Positions 15,828-24,283 are shown, counted from the stretch's first letter. The stretch: 38,889 nucleotides of DNA from Pseudonocardia sp. (GCA_016794615.1 JAEUJO010000138.1:1-38889); one strand, 5' to 3'. Notes: generated from the letters alone by a model not told the origin. Numbers and translations: made by a program.

Positions 15828-16578
15828 GGTTGTCCTCGCCCGCCCCTGCCGCCCACGCGACCGCATCGTCGAGCGCGTCGTAGGCGAAGTGGCGGACCTC
15901 CGGTGCGACCAGGCGGCCTGCCACGGCCGGGACGAGGCTCGGCAGCACGCCGTCGACGGCGAGCGCGACCCTGCGGACCCGCCGGTGGTGCTCGCGCACG
16001 AACTGCAGGTGCCGGCGCAGACCGGTCACGTTCTCCCAGCCCGGCACGGTGCGGGCGTGGAAGACGACGCCCGCCACCGTCTCGTGGGTCGACAACCACG
16101 GGTCGACGGTTGCGGCGAGCGCATCGAAGTCGACCCCGCGCAGCGGTGCCGCGACCTCGACGACCACCGTGCCCGTCTGCTCGTCGAGGCGGACGGAGAT
16201 GCTCGGGGTCTCGGGCAGCGCGGCGAGCCACGCCGCGGCCTCGGCGCGGTCCTGCTCGGCGAAGACGCGCACCGGGCAGGGCATGAGGAAGCGCGCGAGG
16301 CGGGTCACCTCCCGGATCCACGTGACGTCGCTGACGACGGCGCACGCGTCGAACAGGTGCAACGAGCGGGTGCCGAGCTGCAGGTCCTCCCACAGCGCGC
16401 CCGGGGTGAGGCCCCGGTAGTCGGCACCCACCTCGCACAGGATCCGCAGCCGTCGCCCCGAACGCTGCGCCTCGTCGAGCATCGGCACGACGACGCTGTC
16501 GTACTCGTCGCGGGTCAGAATGCCGCCAGCGCGGACGCCGACCACACCGGGCGGCACATCCGTCAGGATCTCGATCAT
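15820..16578 (-). CDS. SpoIIAA-like (STAS-fold) protein, two domains
   Basis: A 252-aa protein. The first half (IEILTDVPPGVVGVRAGGILTRDEYDSVVVPMLDEA broken as family blocks, then LWEDLQLGTRSLHLFDACAVVSD and FMPCPVRVF) matches the SpoIIAA-like domain (DUF3478 family), which folds like a STAS anti-anti-sigma domain and binds lipid-like ligands in some members. The second half (VEVAAPLRGVDFDALAATVDPW... FVREHHRRVRRVALAVDG... APEVRHFAYD) looks like a degenerate repeat of the same fold, so the protein is probably a tandem. ATG 16578 has GGAGGAGG about 8 nt upstream. Its 3' end overlaps the nitroreductase start, so the two are coupled. Confidence 0.8.
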   Translation of the reverse strand: MIEILTDVPPGVVGVRAGGILTRDEYDSVVVPMLDEAQRSGRRLRILCEVGADYRGLTPGALWEDLQLGTRSLHLFDACAVVSDVTWIREVTRLARFLMPCPVRVFAEQDRAEAAAWLAALPETPSISVRLDEQTGTVVVEVAAPLRGVDFDALAATVDPWLSTHETVAGVVFHARTVPGWENVTGLRRHLQFVREHHRRVRRVALAVDGVLPSLVPAVAGRLVAPEVRHFAYDALDDAVAWAAGAGEDNRE

Positions 16579-16878
16579 CTCGAGGGCCTCCTCCCAGCGC
16601 GGAGCCGGGCTCGTTCGACCGCTATTGCACGCCCGATCACCGGCTCGGCGACACGGCCGGAGGGCCCGCGGTGAGCAGGCACTTCGCCGCGCCCGCGGGA
16701 ATCCCGGCCGGCCGCGACGGGTCCCCCGCACACGCGGACCTTCGGCCCTGGAGCGGCGCGGCCGAACGGACCACGCTGGGCGGTGCCCGGCACCACGCCC
16801 GTTGCGGTCCCGGCCTCACCCGGGGGCGCTGCGCCGCCGACGAGCTGGCTCCTGTTCCCACGCCGAAGAGGAGACTCC
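16579..16878. promoter_or_regulatory. Divergent promoter region with a DosR-like half palindrome
   Basis: This 300-nt gap separates the SpoIIAA-like/nitroreductase pair from the divergent dual-domain kinase. GGACCTTCGGCCC at about 16737-16749 matches the core layout of DosR/DevR boxes (GGGAC-N4-GTCCC) at most key G and C positions but not all. No full 20-bp consensus was found. I see no small gene in the gap. Confidence 0.35.
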
Positions 16879-18348
16879 ATGACCGTCGTCGTGAACGCCG
16901 GTGTCGTCGGCGCGCACGTGCGGGAGACCGATGTCAACGTGGTCCTCCTGATCGGCGACCGCGCCTACAAGCTCAAGAAGCCGGTCATCACCGACCTCGT
17001 CGACCTCGGCACTCCGGTGCGGCGGCTGGCGGCGTGCCGGCGGGAGGTGGAGCTCAACCGTCGGCTCGCGCCCGACGTCTATCTCGGGATCAGCAGCGTC
17101 GGCGACCCCGTCGACCCCACGGCGGACCCGCGGGCCGCGCCGACCGCCGAGCACGTCGTCGTCATGCGCCGCATGCCGGATGACCGGCGGCTGGCGCACC
17201 TCGTCCGCTCCGGTGCCCCGGTGGAGGGGGCCCTGCGCGCACTGGCCCGGACCGTCGCGGTGTTCCATGCGGCGGCGCCGCACGACCCGGAGGTGACGGC
17301 CGAGGGCAGCCGCGACAGCCTGCAGAAGCGCTGGGCCGCCCTCGTCGCGGAGGTGCGCACGACGCGGGTGGTCGCCGCGGACGTCGTCGCCGCGGTCGAG
17401 CGGCTCGCCGGGCGGTTCCTGGAGGGCCGGGCCCCGCTGATCGCCCGGAGGTGCGCGGACGACCGCATCGTCGACGGCCACGGCGACCTCGTCGCGGACG
17501 ACGTGTTCTGCCTCGACGACGGCCCACGCGTGCTCGACTGCCTGGAGTTCGACGACCGGCTGCGCTTCGCCGACGGGCTCGACGACGCCGCCTTCCTCGC
17601 CATGGACCTCGAGCGGCTCGGGCGGCCGGAGCTGGCGACGGCGTGGTTCGATGCGTACGCCGGGTTCTCCGGCGACCCCGCCCCGGCCGCGCTGCGCCAC
17701 CACTACGTCGCGCGCCGCGCCTTCGCCCAGGCGACGGCGGCGTGCCTGCGCGCTGCCCGGGGCGACCGGGCCGCCGTGCCCGACGCGCAGGCGCACGCCG
17801 ACCTGGCGCTGCGCCACCTCCGCACCGGCGCGGTGCGGCTGGTGCTCGTCGGCGGCCTGCCGGGTACCGGCAAGAGCACCGTCGCAGGTGGGCTGGCCGA
17901 CCGGGTCGGCGCCATGCTGCTGTCCGGCGACCGCGTCTGCGCCGAGCTGGCCGGGCACGCGTGCGGCGAGGGGGCCGCCACCCCGGCCCGCGCCGACGCG
18001 CTCTACGCGGAGCTGCTGCACCGCGCGGGCGCGCTGCTCGAACGCGGCGAGTCGGTGGTGATCGACGCCGGGTGGATCGACCATGGGCACCGCGAGGCGG
18101 CCGCCGCGTTGGCCGCGCGCACCCACAGCGAGCTCGTCGTCCTGCGGTGCACCGCGCCGACCGGCACCGCCCGCCAGCGGTTCGCCACGCACGAGCGCTC
18201 GATCTCGTACGCCACCACGGCCATCGCAGCCGCGATGGCCGCGGACTCCGATCCGTGGCCGCAGGCACGCTCGGTCGACACCTCGGGCTCGGTGGCCCGC
18301 GGCGTCGAACAGGCGACGGTGGCCTGGTCGGCGGCCGTGCGCGGCTGA
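16879..18348 (+). CDS. Dual-domain APH-like / AAA_33 kinase (Rv2004c-like)
   Basis: A 489-aa two-domain protein. The N-terminal half is an aminoglycoside-phosphotransferase-like kinase fold: YKLKKPV near residue 33 supplies the nucleotide-binding Lys, HGDLVADD at about 200 matches the catalytic HGDLxxxN-type loop with Asp in place of Asn, and LEFDD is the following metal-site acid. The C-terminal half is a P-loop kinase domain, with Walker A GLPGTGKST at about 326 and a gluconate-kinase-like LID region. The architecture matches M. tuberculosis Rv2004c, a DosR regulon protein. ATG 16879 has GAGGAG at a good distance. It converges on the USP pair, as Rv2004c neighbours Rv2005c. The substrate is unknown. 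Confidence 0.85.
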   Translation: MTVVVNAGVVGAHVRETDVNVVLLIGDRAYKLKKPVITDLVDLGTPVRRLAACRREVELNRRLAPDVYLGISSVGDPVDPTADPRAAPTAEHVVVMRRMPDDRRLAHLVRSGAPVEGALRALARTVAVFHAAAPHDPEVTAEGSRDSLQKRWAALVAEVRTTRVVAADVVAAVERLAGRFLEGRAPLIARRCADDRIVDGHGDLVADDVFCLDDGPRVLDCLEFDDRLRFADGLDDAAFLAMDLERLGRPELATAWFDAYAGFSGDPAPAALRHHYVARRAFAQATAACLRAARGDRAAVPDAQAHADLALRHLRTGAVRLVLVGGLPGTGKSTVAGGLADRVGAMLLSGDRVCAELAGHACGEGAATPARADALYAELLHRAGALLERGESVVIDAGWIDHGHREAAAALAARTHSELVVLRCTAPTGTARQRFATHERSISYATTAIAAAMAADSDPWPQARSVDTSGSVARGVEQATVAWSAAVRG

Positions 18349-18351
18349 CCT

Positions 18352-19257
18352 TCAGCCGCCGCGGACGACCGCCACGGGGCAGTGGGCGTGGTGCAGCAGC
18401 TGCTGGCTCACCGAGCCGAGGAGCAGCCCTCGCAGCCCGCCGCGGCCGCGGGAGCCGACGACCACGAGCTGGGCGCCGCGCGACTCGTCGACCAGGGCGC
18501 GGGCGGGGCGGTCGCGCACGACCACCTTGTGCACCACCAGATCCGGATGGCTCGTCCGCAGGCCGGCCAGCCGCTCGGCCAGGGCCTCCCGCTCCCCGGA
18601 CTCGACGGCGTCCCAGCCCACCAGCGAGGCCACCGCCGGATCCACCGGTATGTCGCGCCACGCGCGCACCGCCACCAGCGGCACACCCCGCAGCGCAGCG
18701 GCCTCGGCGGCGAACGCGACGGCCGCCTCGCCCGCCTGCGACCCGTCGACGCCGACGACCACCGGCTCGCGGCGGGGCACCGTCGGATCCACCTCCGGCC
18801 CACGCACGACCACGACCGGGCACCCGGCCCGGGTGCACAGCGCGACGGCGACGGACCCGATCAGCAGCCCGGTGAAGCCGCCGAGGCCGCGGTCGCCGAG
18901 CACCAGCAGCGTCGCGCGCTCCGACTCCCCGGCCAGCACGGCCACGGGATCACCCTCGACCTCGACCTGCTCGACCTGCTCGACCTTCACGGCCGGAGAG
19001 TCCGGCACGACCTCGGCCACGGCGGCCTCGGCGGCGGCGAGCCGACCACGGACCGCGTCCCGCAGGACCACCTGCGGGTCGATCCCCAACCCGGGGTTGC
19101 CGACCAGCCCGCCCGCAGGCCAGGTGTGCGCGGCGACGAGGCGCAGCGGCAGCCGGCGCAGCGCCGCTTCCGCGGCCGCCCACCGGACGGCCTGCAGCGC
19201 GCACTCCGAGCCGTCGACGCCGGCGACGACCGGGTGCCGAACACCGTCGACGGTCAT
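18352..19257 (-). CDS. Tandem universal stress protein
   Basis: A 301-aa protein made of two UspA domains (about 8-148 and 160-300). Each domain starts with a hydrophobic strand and VDGS, and ends with the ATP-binding pattern G-2x-G-9x-GS: GDRGLGGFTGLLIGS in the first and GSRGRGGLRGLLLGS in the second. Both domains therefore look competent to bind ATP. The ATG overlaps the stop of the second USP gene by 4 nt (ATGA). Such proteins accumulate under hypoxia or stationary phase in mycobacteria. Confidence 0.93.
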   Translation of the reverse strand: MTVDGVRHPVVAGVDGSECALQAVRWAAAEAALRRLPLRLVAAHTWPAGGLVGNPGLGIDPQVVLRDAVRGRLAAAEAAVAEVVPDSPAVKVEQVEQVEVEGDPVAVLAGESERATLLVLGDRGLGGFTGLLIGSVAVALCTRAGCPVVVVRGPEVDPTVPRREPVVVGVDGSQAGEAAVAFAAEAAALRGVPLVAVRAWRDIPVDPAVASLVGWDAVESGEREALAERLAGLRTSHPDLVVHKVVVRDRPARALVDESRGAQLVVVGSRGRGGLRGLLLGSVSQQLLHHAHCPVAVVRGG

Positions 19258-20129
19258 CGTCCGGCCCGGACGATCATGACCGGGCAGTGGGACCGGTGCA
19301 GTACCGCATGGCTCACGGAGCCGAGGAGAAGGGCCTCGACCTCACCCCGGCCGTGCGAGCCGACGACGAGGAGCTGCGCGGTCGCCGACTGCTCGACCAG
19401 CGCCCGCGCCGGCGCGTCGCGGACGACCACGCGCCGCACCGGCACGTCGGGGTACTTGCCGGACCACCCGGCGAGCCGCTCGGCGAGCTCCGCGCGCGCC
19501 TGCTGCTCGACCAGCGCCCAGTCGTGCACGGTGATCCCGGGGTCGAACAGGAGGTCCCGCCAGGCGTACACCGCCACGAGCGGCACGGCCCGGGCCGCCG
19601 CCGCCTCGAACGCCGCGGCCAGCGCGGGTTCGCTCACCGGCGAGCCGTCGATGCCGAGGACCACGGGTCCCTCCGGTGGCTCGATGCCCCGGACGACCAC
19701 CACCGGGCAGGCCCCCTGCGCGGCGAGCGTGACGGCCACGGACCCGAGGAGCAACCCGGCGACCCCGCCCCGGCCCCGGTCTCCGACCACGACGAGCTGC
19801 GCGGTGGCGGTCTCGTCGAGCAGTCGCGGCACCGGGAACCCGTCGAGCACCTCCTGCTCGACGACGACGCCGGGGGCCGCGGTCGCGGCCACCTCTGCCG
19901 CCGCCGCGACGTCGTCCTGGGCCGCACGGACGAGCTCGACGCGCGCGTCGGGCCCGAGCGCCCGGTCCGTGTACCGGTACAACGGCGGGACCCAGCCGAC
20001 CGCCTGCACCACGCGCACCGGCACGTGCCGCCGCCGCGCTTCCAGCGCCGCCCAGCGCACGGCGCGCTCCGCTGCTTTCGACCCGTCCACTCCCACGACG
20101 ACCGGTCGATGCGCCTTCTGCACGTCCAT
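19254..20129 (-). CDS. Tandem universal stress protein
   Basis: A 291-aa protein with two UspA domains, paralogous to the next gene in the operon. ATP-binding patterns are GDRGRGGVAGLLLGS (first domain) and GSHGRGEVEALLLGS (second domain). The ATG has GAGGAGGG about 5 nt upstream. It is the first gene of a two-gene operon, 165 nt downstream of the next gene on the same strand, so it should have its own promoter in 20130-20294. The pairing of two double-USP proteins suggests a stress or dormancy operon. Confidence 0.93.
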   Translation of the reverse strand: MDVQKAHRPVVVGVDGSKAAERAVRWAALEARRRHVPVRVVQAVGWVPPLYRYTDRALGPDARVELVRAAQDDVAAAAEVAATAAPGVVVEQEVLDGFPVPRLLDETATAQLVVVGDRGRGGVAGLLLGSVAVTLAAQGACPVVVVRGIEPPEGPVVLGIDGSPVSEPALAAAFEAAAARAVPLVAVYAWRDLLFDPGITVHDWALVEQQARAELAERLAGWSGKYPDVPVRRVVVRDAPARALVEQSATAQLLVVGSHGRGEVEALLLGSVSHAVLHRSHCPVMIVRAGR

Positions 20130-20205
20130 CGGACCCTCCTCGGTCCCGACCCCTCAGTTTCCCCTCCAGGGTGACGCCGAGACGCGCCGGGCGGCAGCGG
20201 CGGAC

Positions 20206-20224
20206 GGCCCCTTCACCGGGGGCC
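20206..20224. terminator. GC hairpin between hypothetical gene and USP operon
   Basis: GGCCCC and GGGGCC form a 6-bp stem with a 7-nt loop, 70 nt after the stop of the minus-strand gene at 20295-20798. It lacks a U-run. It may end that transcript, or be part of the USP promoter. Confidence 0.3.
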
Positions 20225-20294
20225 TGGCGCCCCGACATGCCGAGGGACCGGATCCGACGTGGGAAGTCGGGACCCGGGTCGTCGCGATGCGTGA

Positions 20295-20798
20295 TCAGGC
20301 GTGGTTCGCCCCGACGGTGGTCGCCGCCGCGGCCGACGACCAGCCCACCCGCGGCCGCGTGTAGCGCCAGGCCCAGGGGTGCCCGCCGCAGCCCACGCGC
20401 GACCAACCTGCGGCCTCGAGCTGCTCGCACAGCTGCGTGAGCGCCTCGGCCATGTCGGCCGGCCAGGTGTTGCGGCGCTCGGCCGCCTCGGACCGGGGGT
20501 CCACGCGCAGGAAGGTGGCGCTGGCGACCTCGTAGGTCTCCCAACGCGGGTCGACGCTCGTGGCGTGGCCGACGAACCGGCTGGTGGGCGCGGCGTGGTG
20601 GGGCAGCCGAGCGATGACCGCCGCGCGCAGCGACGTGGCGTGCACGTCCTCGAGCTGGATGCACAGGGTGTCCTGGCCCTCGACGACCGGCAGCCACTGA
20701 CCGCTCGCCTCGTCGAACCACTGCTGCCCGTCGGCCGAGTACCTCCCGGGACCCTGCGGCGGACCGGCGTGGGATCGGTGGGGGTGCAGGGTGACCAT
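20295..20798 (-). CDS. Hypothetical protein
   Basis: A 167-aa soluble protein I do not recognise. The ATG has GAGAGGAA about 9 nt upstream. The product begins with a His/Gly/Pro-rich stretch and a WFDEASGQWLPV segment like a short WW-like or DUF2510-type tryptophan motif, and has a central mixed alpha/beta part (QLEDVHATSLRAAVIARL) and LTQLCEQLEAAGW...HPWAWRYTR near the end. It lies next to the USP genes and diverges from a membrane protein gene, so it may belong to the same stress group. Confidence 0.65.
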   Translation of the reverse strand: MVTLHPHRSHAGPPQGPGRYSADGQQWFDEASGQWLPVVEGQDTLCIQLEDVHATSLRAAVIARLPHHAAPTSRFVGHATSVDPRWETYEVASATFLRVDPRSEAAERRNTWPADMAEALTQLCEQLEAAGWSRVGCGGHPWAWRYTRPRVGWSSAAAATTVGANHA

Positions 20799-20871
20799 GG
20801 CAGGAGTTCCTCTCCCTCAGGTGCTTCGTGCATTCAGCATCGGTGACACCGCGTGGCCGAGGCAGGGCACA

Positions 20872-20894
20872 TGGGCCTCGGGTCCGGGGGCCCA
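20872..20894. promoter_or_regulatory. TGGGCC-N11-GGCCCA inverted repeat
   Basis: A 6-bp perfect inverted repeat with an 11-nt spacer lies in the 166-nt divergent region between the hypothetical gene (start 20798) and the membrane protein (start 20965). The GGGCC/GGCCC arms recall actinobacterial DevR-type sites, but other regulators fit too. Confidence 0.3.
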
Positions 20895-20964
20895 AGGAAC
20901 CCGTCGGCCCGCGACCGGTCCGTGGCAGAGTTCCTCGTGGGCGGGCGGACGAGAGGGAACGGCC

Positions 20965-21756
20965 ATGGGGGCTGCGGTGGCGTCCGTCGTCCTGCGCCCC
21001 ACGTTCTTCATGCTCGTCGCCTTCGTCGTGACGTTCCTCGTCACCCGGTTCGTGACCCACATGATCCGCACGGGGCGCGGCCCGTTCCGCGACAACACCG
21101 TCGGCGGGGTGCACATCCACCACGAGGTGTACGGGATCTTCCTGCTGCTCGGTGCGGGCGCGCTGGAGTTCGCCTACCAGCCCGCCCCGCCCGGCCCGCA
21201 GATCCTCGCCACACTGTTCGGCGTCGGCGCGGCGCTCACCCTCGACGAGTTCGCGCTGTGGCTGAACCTCGACGACGTCTACTGGGGCCCCGAAGGGCGG
21301 CGGTCGGTCGACGCGGTGCTGGTCGCCGTCATCGTCGGCGGGCTGATGCTGGTGGAGACCGCTCCCTGGGACGTCGACGCCTCGGACGGCGCGACCGTCG
21401 TCGGCATCACCCTCGGGGTGAACCTGCTGTTCATCGTGATCGCGCTGTTCAAGGGCCGCATCGTCCTCGGCATCCTCGGGTTCCTGGTGCCGCTGCTGGC
21501 ATTCGTCGCGGCGCTGCGGCTGGCCCGCCCGCGCTCACCGTGGGCACGGCGGTTCTACGGGCCGGGTACCCGGCGCCGGGCACGGTCCGAACGCCGCTTC
21601 CCCGCAGGCCGCCACCACCGCTGGGACAAGGTGGTCGACATGTTCGCCGGCAGTCCCGCGCCCCCGGCCCCGGCCGGTCCGGTCACGGTGACGCCGGTGC
21701 AGCCCGCCCCGACGAGCACCGGTGGGCGTTCGTCGACGAGCGACCCGGACCTCTGA
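20965..21756 (+). CDS. Integral membrane protein with HIHHE motif
   Basis: A 263-aa protein with about five hydrophobic helices and a soluble basic, then Pro/Thr-rich tail (from about residue 195). I do not know its function. Noteworthy is VHIHHEVYG at about residue 48, a cluster of three His and a Glu at the start of a helix, followed by LTLDEFALWLNLDDVYW, which adds five acidic residues. Such a His/acid set next to membrane helices could bind a metal. ATG 20965 has GAGAGGG 8 nt upstream; the frame is open upstream to 20791 but that part overlaps the divergent gene's start. Confidence 0.78.
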   Translation: MGAAVASVVLRPTFFMLVAFVVTFLVTRFVTHMIRTGRGPFRDNTVGGVHIHHEVYGIFLLLGAGALEFAYQPAPPGPQILATLFGVGAALTLDEFALWLNLDDVYWGPEGRRSVDAVLVAVIVGGLMLVETAPWDVDASDGATVVGITLGVNLLFIVIALFKGRIVLGILGFLVPLLAFVAALRLARPRSPWARRFYGPGTRRRARSERRFPAGRHHRWDKVVDMFAGSPAPPAPAGPVTVTPVQPAPTSTGGRSSTSDPDL

Positions 21757-21791
21757 ACCGCTCCGGACGCCGACGTGGCAAGCTTCCGGAT

Positions 21792-22301
21792 ATGGCGGAC
21801 GGGACCACCGGCGGCACCTCCCGAGCACGGCGGCTCGTGCTCCTCCGGCACGCGAAGTCCGCCTGGCCCGACGGGGTGCCGGACTCGCAGCGGCCACTCA
21901 ACCGGCGGGGCCGCCGGGACGCCCGGGCGGCCGGGCAGTGGCTTCGCGAGCACGTCGACGGCCTCGGGGCCGTGGTCTGCTCGCCCGCGCAACGGACCCG
22001 GGAGACGTGGGCGATCGCCTCCGCCGAACTCGACGGCCCTCCGTCGGTCCGGCTCGACGACCGGGTCTACGGCGCGCCACCCGACGACCTGCTGGCCGTC
22101 GTCCGCGGTCTCCCCGCCGACGCGGGGACGGCGCTGCTGATCGGCCACAACCCCGGCGTCGCCGAGCTGGTGGACCTGCTGAGCGGGCAGGGCCGGGAGA
22201 TGCGCACGTCCTCGATCGCGGTGCTCACCTGGGACGGAGGGTGGGCCGATGCCGCCGCGGACGTCGCGGATCTGCGCGAGCACGCCACCCCGCGGGGCTA
22301 G
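21792..22301 (+). CDS. SixA-type phosphohistidine phosphatase
   Basis: A 169-aa histidine phosphatase superfamily protein. The catalytic LRHAKSAW (RH motif, here RHA as in SixA) is near residue 18, followed by RPLNRRGRRDA, CSPAQRTRETW, and the second catalytic His in LLIGHNPGVAEL. SixA proteins remove phosphate from phosphohistidine on signalling proteins. ATG 21792 is 35 nt after the membrane protein stop, with only a weak ribosome site. Probably co-transcribed with the membrane protein. Confidence 0.9.
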   Translation: MADGTTGGTSRARRLVLLRHAKSAWPDGVPDSQRPLNRRGRRDARAAGQWLREHVDGLGAVVCSPAQRTRETWAIASAELDGPPSVRLDDRVYGAPPDDLLAVVRGLPADAGTALLIGHNPGVAELVDLLSGQGREMRTSSIAVLTWDGGWADAAADVADLREHATPRG

Positions 22302-22327
22302 CACGGGCCAGCACCCTCACCGTCCGG

Positions 22328-22927
22328 TCAGGGTGATCCGAGGTAGCTCCGCAGGCCCGCCATCGCGGTGTCGAGCAGGTCGTGCAGGGCGAGGTCGGGC
22401 CGGTCGAGCCAGTGGGTGTAGGCCGACAGGGTCAGCGCCAGGCTCACCTGCCCGACCGTGCACGGCAGCAGGTCGTCGGGCCGCAGGTCGAGCCGCAGCG
22501 CGACGTACTCGGCGATCACCCGGCGCCACTCCCCGTACCGCAACACCGAGTGTGCCTGCAGCGTCGGGGTCGTGAGGATCAGCTGCATCCGCTCCCGATG
22601 GGAGGGGTGGGCGTCGAGATCGAAGCGGTTGAAGGCCAGCACAGCGGTGTGCACGGCCTCGTAGAGCGGCAGGTCGGCGGGCATGGCGGCGAGCGTCGCG
22701 CGGAAGCCGTCGAGGGTTTCGACGAACCGGCCCCACGGGATGTCGTTCTTGGAGTCGAAGTAGCGCAGCAGCGTCCGGCGGGAGATGCCGACCTCGCCTG
22801 CGATGGCATCGAGGGTCGTCCCGTCGAACCCGCGCTGCGCGAAAAGACCGAACGCCGCCCGCTCGATCTCGGCGTGGCTGGTGGCGGGCGGGCGCCCGAG
22901 CAGGGAGGCGCCGTGCGGGATGGCCAT
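22328..22927 (-). CDS. mftR: MftR-type TetR regulator
   Basis: A 199-aa TetR-family repressor. The HTH lies at about residues 18-65 (FAQRGFDGTTLDAIAGEVG, then ISRRTLLRYFDSKNDIPWG). The segment RYFDSKNDIPWGRF and the rest of the ligand domain match the mycofactocin regulator MftR, which in mycobacteria responds to acyl-CoA-type signals and controls the mft locus. It diverges from mftD, which supports the name. ATG 22927 has no clear Shine-Dalgarno. The frame stays open far upstream (to 24244) but only as the antisense shadow of mftD. Assignment to MftR rather than another TetR rests on motif resemblance. Confidence 0.78.
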   Translation of the reverse strand: MAIPHGASLLGRPPATSHAEIERAAFGLFAQRGFDGTTLDAIAGEVGISRRTLLRYFDSKNDIPWGRFVETLDGFRATLAAMPADLPLYEAVHTAVLAFNRFDLDAHPSHRERMQLILTTPTLQAHSVLRYGEWRRVIAEYVALRLDLRPDDLLPCTVGQVSLALTLSAYTHWLDRPDLALHDLLDTAMAGLRSYLGSP

Positions 22928-23056
22928 CACCCGGGAGGTTATCCGGTTCACCCGGTTCTCCGCTGCGCCGTCGATCCACACGGCACGGGTCCCTACTTTT
23001 CGTCCCTCGGTGCCATTACTGTGCGGCGAATCATATCCCGACCCGAGGAGGCGGCG
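22928..23056. promoter_or_regulatory. mftR-mftD divergent promoter region
   Basis: This 129-nt spacer contains two direct copies of CCGGTTC 9 nt apart (22943-22949 and 22952-22958) close to the mftR start, and an AT-richer patch at about 22995-23040. It probably includes the MftR operator and both promoters. No perfect palindrome was found. Confidence 0.4.
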
Positions 23057-24262
23057 ATGCCCCGTCCCAGTTGGCTCTGCAACCCGTGGGCCCGGAACCC
23101 GTGGTTCGAGACGGTCGCCGTCGCCCAGCGCCGCGCGGAGAAGCGCCTGCCCTGGTCGGTCTACGGCGCGCTGCTCGCCGGCTCCGAGCGCGGCATCTCC
23201 GCCGACGACAACACCGCCGCATTCCGCGAGCTCGGCTTCGCCCCGCACATCGTCGGCCAGAAGCCCGAACGCGCCATGAACACCACCGTGATGGGCCTGC
23301 CCATCTCGCTGCCCGTCGTCATCTCCCCCACCGGTGTGCAGGCCGTGCACCCCCAGGGCGAGGTCGCCGTCGCCCGGGCCGCCGCCGCGCGCGGCACGGT
23401 GATCGGGCTGTCCAACTTCGCCAGCAAGTCCATCGAGGAGGTCGTGGCGGTCAACCCGAACACGTTCTTCCAGATGTACTGGACCGGCGACCGCGACGTC
23501 ATGGTCCAGCGCATGGAGCGCGCCCGCGCCGCAGGTGCCAAGGGCTTGATCGCCACGCTGGACTGGTCGTTCTCCATGGGCCGCGACTGGGGCAGCCCGG
23601 AGATCCCGGAGAAGATCGGCCTGAAGACGATGATCCGGATGGCGCCGGAGGTGATCGCGAAGCCGCGCTGGATGTGGGAGTTCGGCCGGGTCGGGCACAT
23701 CCCCGACCTCACCGCCCCCAACCTCGCCCCGCCCGGCGGCAAGGCCCCGACGTTCTTCGCCGCCTACTACGAGTGGATGACCACCCCGGTGCCCACCTGG
23801 GAGGACGTCGACTGGATGCGCAAGGAGTGGGGCGGGCCGTTCATGGTCAAGGGCGTCTGCCGCGTCGACGACGCCAAGCGCGCGGTCGACGCGGGCGCCA
23901 CCGCGATCTCGGTGTCCAACCACGGCGGCAACAACCTCGACGGCACCCCCGCCCCGATCCGGATGCTCAAGCCCATCGCCGACGCGGTCGGTGACCACGT
24001 CGAGGTCGTCCTCGACGGCGGGATCCGGCGCGGCTCCGACGTCGTCAAGGCCGTCGCCCTCGGCGCCCGGGCGGTGCTCATCGGCCGCGCCTACCTGTGG
24101 GGGCTGGCCGTGAACGGCCAGGCCGGCGTGGAGAACGTCCTCGACATCCTGCGCAGCGGCATCGACTCGGCGATGCGCGGGCTCGGGCTGTCGTCGATCG
24201 ACGAGCTCACCCCGGACCACCTCGTGATCCCGGACGGCTTCCACCGCACCCTCGGCGTCTGA
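23057..24262 (+). CDS. mftD: Mycofactocin biosynthesis FMN-dependent deaminase
   Basis: A 401-aa flavoenzyme of the alpha-hydroxyacid oxidase/lactate dehydrogenase family with a TIM barrel. It reads as MftD (formerly LldD-like), which oxidatively deaminates the cyclised peptide AHDP to pre-mycofactocin. Evidence: N-terminal WFETVAVAQRRAEKRLPWSVYGAL, ISPTGVQAVHPQGEVAVARA, and the catalytic His in VSNHGGNNLDGTPAP (about 288), where the usual lactate-oxidase SNHGGRQLD Arg is Asn, as I recall for MftD. GAGGAGG precedes the ATG by 6 nt. The precursor peptide (MftA) and radical SAM enzyme (MftC) are not in this window. Confidence 0.87.
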   Translation: MPRPSWLCNPWARNPWFETVAVAQRRAEKRLPWSVYGALLAGSERGISADDNTAAFRELGFAPHIVGQKPERAMNTTVMGLPISLPVVISPTGVQAVHPQGEVAVARAAAARGTVIGLSNFASKSIEEVVAVNPNTFFQMYWTGDRDVMVQRMERARAAGAKGLIATLDWSFSMGRDWGSPEIPEKIGLKTMIRMAPEVIAKPRWMWEFGRVGHIPDLTAPNLAPPGGKAPTFFAAYYEWMTTPVPTWEDVDWMRKEWGGPFMVKGVCRVDDAKRAVDAGATAISVSNHGGNNLDGTPAPIRMLKPIADAVGDHVEVVLDGGIRRGSDVVKAVALGARAVLIGRAYLWGLAVNGQAGVENVLDILRSGIDSAMRGLGLSSIDELTPDHLVIPDGFHRTLGV

Positions 24263-24283
24263 GCGCGGCCCGGACGCGGTGCG

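Noticed and set aside
20106..20150. GGACC/GGTCC symmetry before the USP operon as a DosR box
   Set aside because: It coincides with the ribosome binding site of the USP gene and lacks the required spacing.
22302..22327. Bidirectional terminator between the SixA-type gene and mftR
   Set aside because: The 26-nt gap shows no inverted repeat of useful length.
22928..24244. Long minus-strand extension of mftR over mftD
   Set aside because: It is the complement of mftD codons; the HTH region begins at 22927.
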